Source: an uncultured Anaeroplasmataceae bacterium (lineage in GTDB: Bacteria; Bacillota_I; Bacilli_A; Acholeplasmatales; Anaeroplasmataceae). Taken from it: DNA of 63,721 nucleotides. The stretch's first letter is position 1, and each line of letters starts with the position of its first letter. The translations under genes and the position numbers were made by a program. Positions 54,003-61,548 of this stretch are shown here, piece by piece. The notes below the pieces were generated by a model, which was not told the DNA's origin, did no database searches, and saw nothing but the letters and a program-made list of their open reading frames with translations. Where the stretch lies: assembly GCA_947589245.1 (NCBI GenBank), contig CANQBD010000006.1, forward strand, positions 1 to 63,721, in the 5' to 3' direction.

Positions 54003-54077
54003 ATCTGCTTATTTAGTGGTTTTAATGGCTGCTAGAAGTAGGTTATAATATTTTAAAAGAAAGAGGAGCTGCTTATT

Positions 54078-54911
54078 ATGAGGTTAGTCTGCAATCTTAA
54101 TAATCTTACCGAATTAGATGATTTGGCTCCTTATGCCGATTATTTTTTGGTAAAAAAAGAATTATGTAATCTTGAAAATATTTATCTTATTAATCAATGT
54201 GGTAAAAAGGCAATTTTAGATTATAGTATTATGGTAACACCTTTTGAAATTGCTAATTTAACTAAAGAACTTTTGAGCTTTAAAGATAGTGATTGCCTAT
54301 TTTATATTACTGATCTTGGTCTTGCTAAAATATTAAAAGATGCTGGTATGATTAAGCGAGTTATCTATGATCCTATAACGATGTTGACAAATAGTTTAGA
54401 TATTAATGAATATGCTAGTTATGGCTTTTTGAGTTTAGCCCTCAGCAATGAAATAACCTTAGATGATATGAAAAATATTATCAATAATACAAGCTGTCAG
54501 CTTTTTTTACAGGTTTTTGGTTACCGTTTAATGTTTCATTCTAGAAGAATGCTTATTTCCTTATATTTAGAGAAGCTTGGTCGTAAATTAAACCAATCTG
54601 ATATGTTTTTAAAAGAAGCTACTAGAGATGATTATTTACCAATTGTGGAAAATTCTAATGGTACCTATATTTATCGGGGCTATGTTCTTAATTTACTTAA
54701 ATATTTAAAGGAATTAGATCTTGAATTTGCTTTTTTAAATAACTTTAGAATTAAGCCTAAGGACTATTTGAGAACGGTTGAAATTTACTATAATTATCTA
54801 AATGATAAGCTAGATATAAATGAGGCCCTAGAACAATTAGATAAACTAAATTTCGCTTTTAAGGATGGTTTTCTATTTGTTGATAGTGTCTATAATAAGG
54901 AGGAGTTTTAA
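54078..54911 (+). CDS. trhP1: TrhP1-like U32-family protein (YrrN)
   Basis: A 277-aa protein of the peptidase-U32-like group, shorter and more divergent than its neighbour. In B. subtilis the pair YrrN/YrrO (TrhP1/TrhP2) adds the hydroxyl of 5-hydroxyuridine at tRNA position 34, with prephenate as oxygen source. The assignment rests mainly on the adjacent, overlapping trhP2 gene and on size. The ATG follows AGAGGAG. A -10 TATAAT lies at 54044-54049. Confidence 0.7.
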   Translation: MRLVCNLNNLTELDDLAPYADYFLVKKELCNLENIYLINQCGKKAILDYSIMVTPFEIANLTKELLSFKDSDCLFYITDLGLAKILKDAGMIKRVIYDPITMLTNSLDINEYASYGFLSLALSNEITLDDMKNIINNTSCQLFLQVFGYRLMFHSRRMLISLYLEKLGRKLNQSDMFLKEATRDDYLPIVENSNGTYIYRGYVLNLLKYLKELDLEFAFLNNFRIKPKDYLRTVEIYYNYLNDKLDINEALEQLDKLNFAFKDGFLFVDSVYNKEEF

Positions 54912-56089
54912 TGGCAGAATTATTAGCTCCTGCTGGAGATTTAGAAAAATTAAAAATAGCGGTTCTTTATGGGGCTGATGCTGTCTTTATTGGTGGATTA
55001 AAGTTTTCACTTCGTTCAAGAGCCTCAAATTTTACCATTGCTGATATTAAAGAGGGTTGTAATTTCGCACATGCCCATAAGGCTAAGGTTCATGTGACCT
55101 GTAATATTGTTATGCATGAAAAAGATACTAATGGTATTATTGAATATTTAAAAGCTTTAGAAGAGGCTCAGGTTGATGCCGTAATTGCTTCTTCGCTAGC
55201 TATTTTGAAGCTTGTTAAGAAGTATACTAAAATGGAAGCTCATGTTTCGACTCAAACCTCCTGTCTTAATCAAGAGGCTATTAAATTTTATGAGGAATTA
55301 GGAGTTGATCGAATAGTTTTGGGGCGCGAACTAACCTTAGAAGAAATAGCCACAATTAAAAAAACAGCCAAGACGGATTTAGAGGTCTTTATTCATGGTG
55401 GTATGTGTTCAGCTTATTCAGGTCGGTGTCTACTTTCAAACAATATGACTAATCGTGATGCCAATCGTGGTGGTTGTGCTCATAGCTGTCGTTGGAACTA
55501 TGATCTATTTGCTGGTAAGGAAAAAATTAATCCGAATGGAGATTATTTTGCGATGAGCAGTAAGGATTTATGTGCTATTAGAGCTATTCCCGAACTATTA
55601 AGACTTGGTATTGCTTCTTTTAAAATTGAAGGTCGAATGAAGAGTCTTCACTATATAGCTTGTGTCGTTAAAGCTTATCGCCAATTAATTGATGATTTAA
55701 AGGATAATTCATTTAAGGGCTTTGATTATTATGAAAATATTATTATGAAGGCTGAAAATCGGATCTGCTCAACGGGCTTTTTATTTGGTCAGCCTACTGT
55801 AAATGAACAACTATATGATTTGAATTTAACTTTACCAAGTAAGGACTTTGTGGGAATTGTTATTGGTTATGATCCAATACAAAAAAAGGCTACCATTGAG
55901 CAGCGTAATTACTTTCTGCCTAATAGTAGTCTAGAAGTTTTTGGTCCTAAGCATAATGAAGTTATTAATATTGGGGATATTTACGATTTAGAAGGCAATA
56001 GTCTTGATGCTGCTCGGCATCCGCGCCAAATTATAACTTTTTATACTGATTTTCCTCTTGCGGAAAATGATTTATTAAGACTCAATTAA
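54911..56089 (+). CDS. trhP2: TrhP2-like U32-family tRNA hydroxylation protein (YrrO)
   Basis: A 392-aa U32 protein. It starts AELLAPAGDLEKLKIAV, the family opening. GGMCSAYSGRCLLSN and GGCAHSCRWNY carry the conserved Cys set thought to hold an iron-sulphur cluster. A beta-barrel tail (about 305-390) follows. Older annotation calls such genes collagenase-like peptidases; tRNA wobble uridine hydroxylation is the better-supported function. It overlaps trhP1 by one base. Confidence 0.88.
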   Translation: MAELLAPAGDLEKLKIAVLYGADAVFIGGLKFSLRSRASNFTIADIKEGCNFAHAHKAKVHVTCNIVMHEKDTNGIIEYLKALEEAQVDAVIASSLAILKLVKKYTKMEAHVSTQTSCLNQEAIKFYEELGVDRIVLGRELTLEEIATIKKTAKTDLEVFIHGGMCSAYSGRCLLSNNMTNRDANRGGCAHSCRWNYDLFAGKEKINPNGDYFAMSSKDLCAIRAIPELLRLGIASFKIEGRMKSLHYIACVVKAYRQLIDDLKDNSFKGFDYYENIIMKAENRICSTGFLFGQPTVNEQLYDLNLTLPSKDFVGIVIGYDPIQKKATIEQRNYFLPNSSLEVFGPKHNEVINIGDIYDLEGNSLDAARHPRQIITFYTDFPLAENDLLRLN

Positions 56090-56392
56090 ATTCCGAATTT
56101 GAATATAAGCATTGGATAATTTAGTATAGTCAATATCCTCAATGAAATTTGTAATGTCACAGGTATCTAAATTACATTCTAAAAGTGGATATGAGCTGCT
56201 ATACTCATCTTTTGAAGTTGCGGGATACATAATAAAGTTTAAGAGTTTATTAATCCCAAAATACATTCTTCCTTTATTACCATATTGATATGCTTTGTAA
56301 ACTAGCTCACGTTCAAATTCGTGTTTAGAACCATAAGCATTTTTTAAGGATTGAAGGAAGATTTCTGAAACTGTTGTGCTTGTTTTAATCAT
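56075..56392 (-). CDS. Hypothetical protein
   Basis: A 105-aa soluble, mainly helical protein without signal peptide or recognised motif. AAAGGAAC lies eight bases before the ATG, which supports it as a real gene. Its 3' end overlaps the end of trhP2 by 15 bases in convergent orientation. Confidence 0.55.
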   Translation of the reverse strand: MIKTSTTVSEIFLQSLKNAYGSKHEFERELVYKAYQYGNKGRMYFGINKLLNFIMYPATSKDEYSSSYPLLECNLDTCDITNFIEDIDYTKLSNAYIQIRNLIES

Positions 56393-56416
56393 TTTTAAAG
56401 TTCCTTTCTGGTGGTG

Positions 56417-57094
56417 ATGTATTTGATTTATAATGTTAAAGTTAATAATACTGATTTCATCGTTAATATTACCATTAAAAGAAAAAATCGCCGGATTTAT
56501 TTAAGGGTTAAAGATGGTCAAATTCATATTACTACTCCAACAAGATTATCAGCCTTTAGTATCAGTGAGATGATAAAGGCTAATTTCAGTTCTATAATTA
56601 AGGCTATGCAGAAAACTGCAAAAGTAGAAGATGAAATTCATTATTTAGGCAAAAAATATCAGCTAGTGATTAAAGATAGCTCAGCTGATTTCATCTATGT
56701 ACATGATTGTTCCATTGTTATAGAAACTACTAATCGCAATAATGTTTTGCAATTAATAGAAACATTTTATACTACAACTCTTAAAAATATTGTCAAAAAT
56801 TATGTGCCAGAGATTTTAATTAAATTTAATTTGCCTGATGATGTGAAATTTGGGTATAAAAATGTCAAAGGCTATTTTGGTGAATGCTATCCGAAAAGTA
56901 AAAAGATTATTTTAGCTACCCGGCTAGCCAAATATGATTTAAAATATATCTTATCAGTTATCTATCATGAATTTGCGCATTTTAAATATCAAAATCATCA
57001 AGCTGAATTTTATCATTACTTAGAGCAAATTTATCCTAACTATCGTAAAATTCAAAGAGAAATGCGGAGTATAAGCTATAATGAGGTTTATTGA
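56417..57094 (+). CDS. YgjP-type (M48-like) metallopeptidase domain protein
   Basis: A 225-aa protein of the YgjP/DUF45 group. The zinc motif is IYHEFAHFKYQNHQAEF, with HEFAH and a downstream His and Glu. The N-terminal part (KRKNRRIYLRVKDG) is the usual strand-rich region. In other bacteria the gene is often associated with restriction systems or stands alone; here it stands alone. The start is uncertain: ATG 56417 and the GTG codons at 56411 and 56414 overlap the GGTGGTG ribosome site, and TTG 56423 has better spacing. Confidence 0.85.
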   Translation: MYLIYNVKVNNTDFIVNITIKRKNRRIYLRVKDGQIHITTPTRLSAFSISEMIKANFSSIIKAMQKTAKVEDEIHYLGKKYQLVIKDSSADFIYVHDCSIVIETTNRNNVLQLIETFYTTTLKNIVKNYVPEILIKFNLPDDVKFGYKNVKGYFGECYPKSKKIILATRLAKYDLKYILSVIYHEFAHFKYQNHQAEFYHYLEQIYPNYRKIQREMRSISYNEVY

Positions 57095-57109
57095 TAGTTA
57101 AAATAATGA

Positions 57110-57138
57110 TTGATTTTTAATTTATAATTAGGTATAAT
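57110..57138 (+). promoter_or_regulatory. Promoter of greA
   Basis: TTGATT (57110-57115), a 17-base spacer and TATAAT (57133-57138). Confidence 0.7.
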
Positions 57139-57169
57139 ATTTTAGCGTAATAGTGGAGGTTTTTTTAAA

Positions 57170-57619
57170 ATGATTAATAAAGAAGAGGTTTTTGAATTAT
57201 CTAGTGCTGGTGCTAAAGCATTAGAGGCTGAACTAGAAAAATTAAAAACAGTTGATAGAATTCAAATTAGAGAAGCAATTAAGGAAGCTAGAGAGCAAGG
57301 CGACCTTTCAGAAAATGCTGACTATTCATCTGCTAGAGAGCAACAGGCAAATATTGAAGCTCGAATTTTAGAAATTGAAAATATTTTAAAACATGCCAAG
57401 ATTATGGATGTTAATACGGTTACGATTGAATATATTGATTTAAAAATCCGTAAAACTTTCCAAATTGTTGGTACAATTGAAGCTGATCCCTTTGCTGGAA
57501 AGATATCAAATGATTCACCTTTAGGTAAGGCAGTTATTGGTCATAAAGTTGGCGATATAATTCATGTTTCTAGTGAAAATGGTAAAGAATTAAGAGTTAA
57601 GCTGATTGATTTAAAATAA
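57170..57619 (+). CDS. greA: Transcription elongation factor GreA
   Basis: A 149-aa RNA-polymerase-binding factor that rescues backtracked complexes. The N-terminal coiled coil reaches the active site, with the acidic tip in GDLSENADYSSAREQQ. The C-terminal FKBP-like domain ends with SPLGKAVIGHKVGD. It is monocistronic, between its own promoter and a terminator shared with the convergent sigma-factor gene. Confidence 0.95.
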   Translation: MINKEEVFELSSAGAKALEAELEKLKTVDRIQIREAIKEAREQGDLSENADYSSAREQQANIEARILEIENILKHAKIMDVNTVTIEYIDLKIRKTFQIVGTIEADPFAGKISNDSPLGKAVIGHKVGDIIHVSSENGKELRVKLIDLK

Positions 57620-57622
57620 ATT

Positions 57623-57648
57623 TAGGACACTTTTGTGTCCTATTTTTT
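57623..57648. terminator. Terminator between greA and the sigK-like gene
   Basis: TAGGACAC-TTTT-GTGTCCTA followed by TTTTTT. The minus-strand sigma-factor stop codon lies in its 3' arm. Confidence 0.85.
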
Positions 57649-58299
57649 AAGTAGAAAATATAATTTTAGTAAGGCCCTTTTTTCAATACGTGAGACATAG
57701 CTTCGTGATATGTTCATATCTTTAGCTATTTCCTTTTGGGTTTGACTATCTCGATCAATTCCATAGCGCCTAGCGATGATTTCATATTCCCGACTATTGA
57801 GGTTTTTTAGGGCTTCTTTAAGATCACGATTTAAAGATTTTTTTTCATAAGAAGCCATAATATCAATATTTTTATCCTCAATTAGATCTAATAGCTCCAC
57901 CTCGTTGCCATCTTTATCCATAGCTACAGGTGATTGAAGATAAATGAGATTACGTTTATTTTTAGTGGCTCTAAGGTGCATTAATATTTCGTTTTCAATG
58001 CATCTGGCTGCATAGGTTGCAAGCTTATTGTTGGCGGTTATTTGATAGGAATCAACAGCCTTCATTAAGCCGATGATGCCAATGGATAAAATATCATCCT
58101 TATCCTCTTGAGTATTTTCATATTTTTTCGCTATATGGGCCACTAAACGTAGGTTGTGTTCAATTAATTTGGCACGTGCTGTTTCATCCTTGTATAAGGA
58201 AAATCTTTCCAGATACAATCTTTCTTCCTCATCGGATAGTTTTTGAGGGTAGGACTCACTTTTTATTGCTCCAAAAAGTGGCAGCAAGAAAAATAACAT
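57640..58299 (-). CDS. SigK-like RNA polymerase sigma factor
   Basis: A 219-aa sigma-70 factor of the sporulation SigE/SigK group. Region 2 has LIEHNLRLVAHIAKKYENT and YAARCIENEILMHLRA, almost word for word as in B. subtilis SigK. Region 4 ends with NISRSYVSRIEKRALLKL. The N-terminus MLFFLLPLFGAI is hydrophobic and lies where SigK has its membrane-bound pro-sequence, but it is several residues shorter. In B. subtilis SpoIVFB clips pro-SigK; a SpoIVFB-like gene lies at 29071. AAAGGAG precedes the ATG. It is the only sigma factor in the window. Confidence 0.88.
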   Translation of the reverse strand: MLFFLLPLFGAIKSESYPQKLSDEEERLYLERFSLYKDETARAKLIEHNLRLVAHIAKKYENTQEDKDDILSIGIIGLMKAVDSYQITANNKLATYAARCIENEILMHLRATKNKRNLIYLQSPVAMDKDGNEVELLDLIEDKNIDIMASYEKKSLNRDLKEALKNLNSREYEIIARRYGIDRDSQTQKEIAKDMNISRSYVSRIEKRALLKLYFLLKK

Positions 58300-58315
58300 T
58301 TTTAAAACTCCTTTA

Positions 58316-58344
58316 TTTAAAAGATTATGGAAATAATGTATAAT
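58316..58344 (+). promoter_or_regulatory. Promoter of the yqeG-yqeH-yqeK-rsfS run
   Basis: TTTAAA (58316-58321), a 17-base spacer and TATAAT (58339-58344). It lies between the divergent sigK-like and yqeG genes. Confidence 0.5.
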
Positions 58345-58364
58345 GTTAGATGAGGTATTAATTT

Positions 58365-58925
58365 ATGATTAAAAAGCTAATTCCAAGTTGTTATTATAAG
58401 ACTATTAATGATATTCCATACAATAAACTATATGAGAATGGTTTTAGACTTATTCTTACAGATTTAGACAATACTTTGATTTCATATTTAGAAAAAGAGC
58501 CTACTTTAGAGCTTTTTAATTGGAAAAAAATGGTTGAAGAGATTGGTTTTGAAATCATCATTGTTTCTAATTCCCGTAAAGAACGAGTTAAAAATTTTGC
58601 AAATAGTTTAGGCTTAAAATATGTTAAGTTTGCCAAGAAGCCTACCAAGCTTGGCTTGAAGAAGGCTTTAAGAATAGCTAGTCATAAATATGCTTTAAGT
58701 GAGGTTGTGGAAATAGGTGATCAGCTTATGACTGATGTCTATGGTTCTAGGCGTTTAGGGCTTTATACTATTTTAGTTAAGGCAATTGATAAAAAAACAG
58801 AAATATTGCCTACTAAAATAAATCGTAAATTAGAAAATCATTTTCTAATGAAAATTCAAAAAAAATATCCTAAGCTTTATGCTTCAGCCTTAGTGGATTA
58901 TGTGAGGGATAAAAATGATAATTAA
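58365..58925 (+). CDS. yqeG: YqeG-family HAD phosphatase
   Basis: A 186-aa HAD subfamily IIIA protein. LTDLDNTL is motif I, VSNSRKER motif II and GDQLMTDVYGSR motif IV. It starts with SCYYKTINDIPYNKL, typical of YqeG. Its physiological substrate is not firmly known. It overlaps yqeH by 11 bases and opens the conserved Bacilli cluster. Confidence 0.92.
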   Translation: MIKKLIPSCYYKTINDIPYNKLYENGFRLILTDLDNTLISYLEKEPTLELFNWKKMVEEIGFEIIIVSNSRKERVKNFANSLGLKYVKFAKKPTKLGLKKALRIASHKYALSEVVEIGDQLMTDVYGSRRLGLYTILVKAIDKKTEILPTKINRKLENHFLMKIQKKYPKLYASALVDYVRDKNDN

Positions 58926-60006
58926 AAAATGTAATGGTTGTGGTTCAATTCTTCAAGATAATGATGCTAATTTAGCAGGCTATACTCCTAAGCTTATTGA
59001 TGCTGTTATCTGTCAAAGATGCTTTAGGATTAAGCACTATAATGAATTACCTAAGATTGTGGCTAGTAATGAGGATTATTTACAGGTTATTAATGCGGTT
59101 GTTAAACGGAAGGCATTAATGGTTTTTATTGTTGATATTTTTAATTTTAAAGCGACATTTAATGATTTATTGATTGAAAAATTAAAAAATAAGGATGTCA
59201 TTTTAGTTATCAATAAGGTTGATCTTTTGCCTAAAAGCAGTAATTTAGCTAAGATTACGGAATGGGCTAGTAATCAGTGTGCCAAAAAGGGCTTTAAGGT
59301 TTTGGCTATTGGTGTAACTTCAGCTAAAAAGGGAAGCTATATTGATGAGCTTATTAAGGCTATTGATTTAGCTAGAAAAGAACGTGATGTTTATTTTATT
59401 GGTTGTGCGAATGTTGGAAAATCTAGTATTATTAATGCTTTATTGAGAAGAACGACCTCAGCTAATTTGGATTTAATTACAACATCAATTATTCCTGGTA
59501 CCACCTTAAAGGAAATAAGAGTCCCTTATTTTATTGATAATCAGGCTCTTGTAGATACTCCAGGTCTTATTAATGAAAAAGATATTTTAAATCAGTTGTT
59601 TCCAACATCTTATCGGACTATCATACCTAGTAGTGAGATTAGGCCTGTAACTTTTCAGATGCTAGATGGTAATTCTTTATTTATAGCTGGTCTTGCTTGT
59701 TTAAGCTTTACGATTCCAAGTAAGTTATCGGTAACAGTTTATTGTGCAAGGAGTCTTTATTTACATCGTTGCAAGACAAGTCGAGTTGAAGAGCTTTTTA
59801 ATAATCAATTAGGTTTATTACTTATTCCCCCAACAAAGGAGGAATTAGAGGCTTTAAGTTATACTGAAGAAGAGTTTAAAATTAATGGTAAAAAAACTTT
59901 ATGGTTTTCTGGCTTTGGTTTTATTATTATTAATGGTAAGTGTAATATAAGGTTGAAAAGGATTGTTAATACGGAGGTCTATATAACTGATGCAATCATT
60001 GGCTGA
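58915..60006 (+). CDS. yqeH: Ribosome biogenesis GTPase YqeH
   Basis: A 363-aa circularly permuted GTPase needed for 30S subunit maturation. The N-terminal zinc finger uses CNGCG and CQRC. G4 is INKVD (intact), G1 GCANVGKSS and G3 DTPGL. The C-terminal part binds RNA. It overlaps both neighbours. Unlike the RbgA in this window its guanine-specificity motif is normal. Confidence 0.95.
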   Translation: MIIKKCNGCGSILQDNDANLAGYTPKLIDAVICQRCFRIKHYNELPKIVASNEDYLQVINAVVKRKALMVFIVDIFNFKATFNDLLIEKLKNKDVILVINKVDLLPKSSNLAKITEWASNQCAKKGFKVLAIGVTSAKKGSYIDELIKAIDLARKERDVYFIGCANVGKSSIINALLRRTTSANLDLITTSIIPGTTLKEIRVPYFIDNQALVDTPGLINEKDILNQLFPTSYRTIIPSSEIRPVTFQMLDGNSLFIAGLACLSFTIPSKLSVTVYCARSLYLHRCKTSRVEELFNNQLGLLLIPPTKEELEALSYTEEEFKINGKKTLWFSGFGFIIINGKCNIRLKRIVNTEVYITDAIIG

Positions 60007-60568
60007 GATTCATGATTTTGTTTATAAAAAATATGTAAATTCTAACCATTTTGAGCGTTTTACTCATATTTTAGGTGTAGTAGAGATGGCTTCATCCTTG
60101 GCTAAAAGATATGGCTGTGATGAAAATAAAGCAATTATAGCGGCTTATATGCATGATTATTGTAAATATGAAAGCAATGAAGAGTTAGCGAAAATTATTC
60201 GCCAAGAGGATGCTTTAGAATGTGCAAAATATCCTGTTTTATATCATTCTTATGCTTCGGCAGAAGTTTATTTACAGCAAGTTGGCAATGATTTAGATAT
60301 TTATAATGCGATAAGAAATCATGTTTTTGGTAGGCTTAATATGTCTAAATTAGAAGAGATTATTTTAATTAGTGATTATACAGAAAAAAACAGAACATAT
60401 AAAAGTTGTATTGAGTGTCGAGAATTATTAGAAGCTAATAAATTTTATTTAGCTATCTATGAATCAACACGCCATACAATTGAATTTTTAAAAAATAAAG
60501 GGATTGAACCTCACCCTTTACAACTTGAGGTTTTAGAATATTATCGAGGTTTAAAGGAATGGAATTAA
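59990..60568 (+). CDS. yqeK: HD-domain diadenosine tetraphosphatase YqeK
   Basis: A 192-aa HD-superfamily hydrolase. HD at 55-56 (YMHDYCKY) and the preceding His of FTHILGV are metal ligands. YqeK splits Ap4A symmetrically to ADP. In most Bacilli nadD lies just before it; here nadD is absent and is found fused elsewhere (22527). It overlaps yqeH by 17 bases and rsfS by 10. Confidence 0.92.
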   Translation: MQSLAEIHDFVYKKYVNSNHFERFTHILGVVEMASSLAKRYGCDENKAIIAAYMHDYCKYESNEELAKIIRQEDALECAKYPVLYHSYASAEVYLQQVGNDLDIYNAIRNHVFGRLNMSKLEEIILISDYTEKNRTYKSCIECRELLEANKFYLAIYESTRHTIEFLKNKGIEPHPLQLEVLEYYRGLKEWN

Positions 60569-60891
60569 GAGAAATTATATTAGAAAATTTAAGTAGAATA
60601 AAGGCTTTAGATGTTCTTGATTATGATATGCGCGGCTTTTCACCATTTTATGATGAAATGATTATAGCTAGTGTTGATTCTGAACGTCAAGCTACTGCCA
60701 TTGTTAACTATCTTAAGGAAGATGCTTTAAACAATGGTTTTACTGTTAGAGGTGTAGAGGGTGAAGGTACTGAATGGGTTTTAATTGATCTAAATGATAT
60801 TATTGTTTCAGTTTTTACTAAAGAGGAGCGTGAAAGACTTTCTTTAGAAAAAATTTATTTAGAGCGCCCTTGTAAAAAAATTGAATTTTAA
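60559..60891 (+). CDS. rsfS: Ribosome silencing factor RsfS
   Basis: A 110-aa protein of the RsfS/YbeB/Iojap family that binds ribosomal protein L14 and blocks subunit joining in poor nutrition. DYDMRGFSPFYDEMIIASVDS and EGTEWVLIDLNDIIV are family landmarks. It ends the yqeG-yqeH-yqeK-rsfS run. Confidence 0.92.
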   Translation: MELREIILENLSRIKALDVLDYDMRGFSPFYDEMIIASVDSERQATAIVNYLKEDALNNGFTVRGVEGEGTEWVLIDLNDIIVSVFTKEERERLSLEKIYLERPCKKIEF

Positions 60892-60900
60892 TTAAGACTA

Positions 60901-60929
60901 TTTATTATCCAAAGTTCTTATGCTATAAT
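60901..60929 (+). promoter_or_regulatory. Promoter of the small lipoprotein gene
   Basis: TTTATT (60901-60906), a 17-base spacer and TATAAT (60924-60929) preceded by TGC, an extended -10. Confidence 0.65.
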
Positions 60930-60953
60930 ATTTATAAAAGTGAGGGTTATAGA

Positions 60954-61316
60954 ATGAAAAAAATATTTAAATTTTTTCTGGCTTTAGTAGCTTGTTTTAG
61001 CATCGGCTTTTTAGCTGCTTGTAGTAATATCAATCAAGAATATGCTGACAAAATTAATGAAGAAGCCAAAGATGATGATAACGAATTTATCACTCTAGAT
61101 CAGGTTAGAAAGGATTTAGGTGATGAAGCAGTTGAAATTTTAGTTTTTAATACAGGTGTTGTTGTGGCTGTAAAGGATTGTAAGTCAGTTGATGATATTA
61201 AGGCTAAACTTGATGCCGGTGAAGATGTTGAGGGTTTAGTTATTACGATTGTCGCTGGTAATGCAACTGGGGCAATTTATCGTAAAATAACAGCTTCAGA
61301 TTTAAAGGCAAATTAG
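60954..61316 (+). CDS. Small lipoprotein of unknown function
   Basis: A 120-aa secreted lipoprotein. The signal peptide ends in FLAAC, with Cys23 as the lipid site. An acidic linker (about 30-48) is followed by a compact alpha/beta region (about 48-118). Not recognised. GAGGGTTATAG precedes the ATG. It has its own promoter, and a terminator lies at 61376. Confidence 0.75.
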   Translation: MKKIFKFFLALVACFSIGFLAACSNINQEYADKINEEAKDDDNEFITLDQVRKDLGDEAVEILVFNTGVVVAVKDCKSVDDIKAKLDAGEDVEGLVITIVAGNATGAIYRKITASDLKAN

Positions 61317-61375
61317 AATAAAAAAACTAAAAAAAAATAAACTGCTTTTTCTATTATTATAAAGTAATATTTATT

Positions 61376-61423
61376 AAAAAAGCTAAATTCCTTAGACAAA
61401 ATTTAAGTGAGTTTAGCTTTTTT
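61376..61423 (+). terminator. Terminator
   Basis: AAAAAAGCTAAA (61376-61387) pairs with TTTAGCTTTTTT (61412-61423). Confidence 0.8.
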
Positions 61424-61467
61424 AATTTACTATTTTTACATACATCATGACATTTTTTACAAGTTCA

Positions 61468-61496
61468 TTGAAAAGGAAATAAATGACTAATATAAT
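61468..61496 (+). promoter_or_regulatory. Promoter of the second BspA-like gene
   Basis: TTGAAA (61468-61473), a 17-base spacer and TATAAT (61491-61496); the leader is about 45 bases. Confidence 0.75.
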
Positions 61497-61548
61497 TTAT
61501 AAATATAAATTAAATAATTAATTATTTAATATGGAGGCGAATTACATT

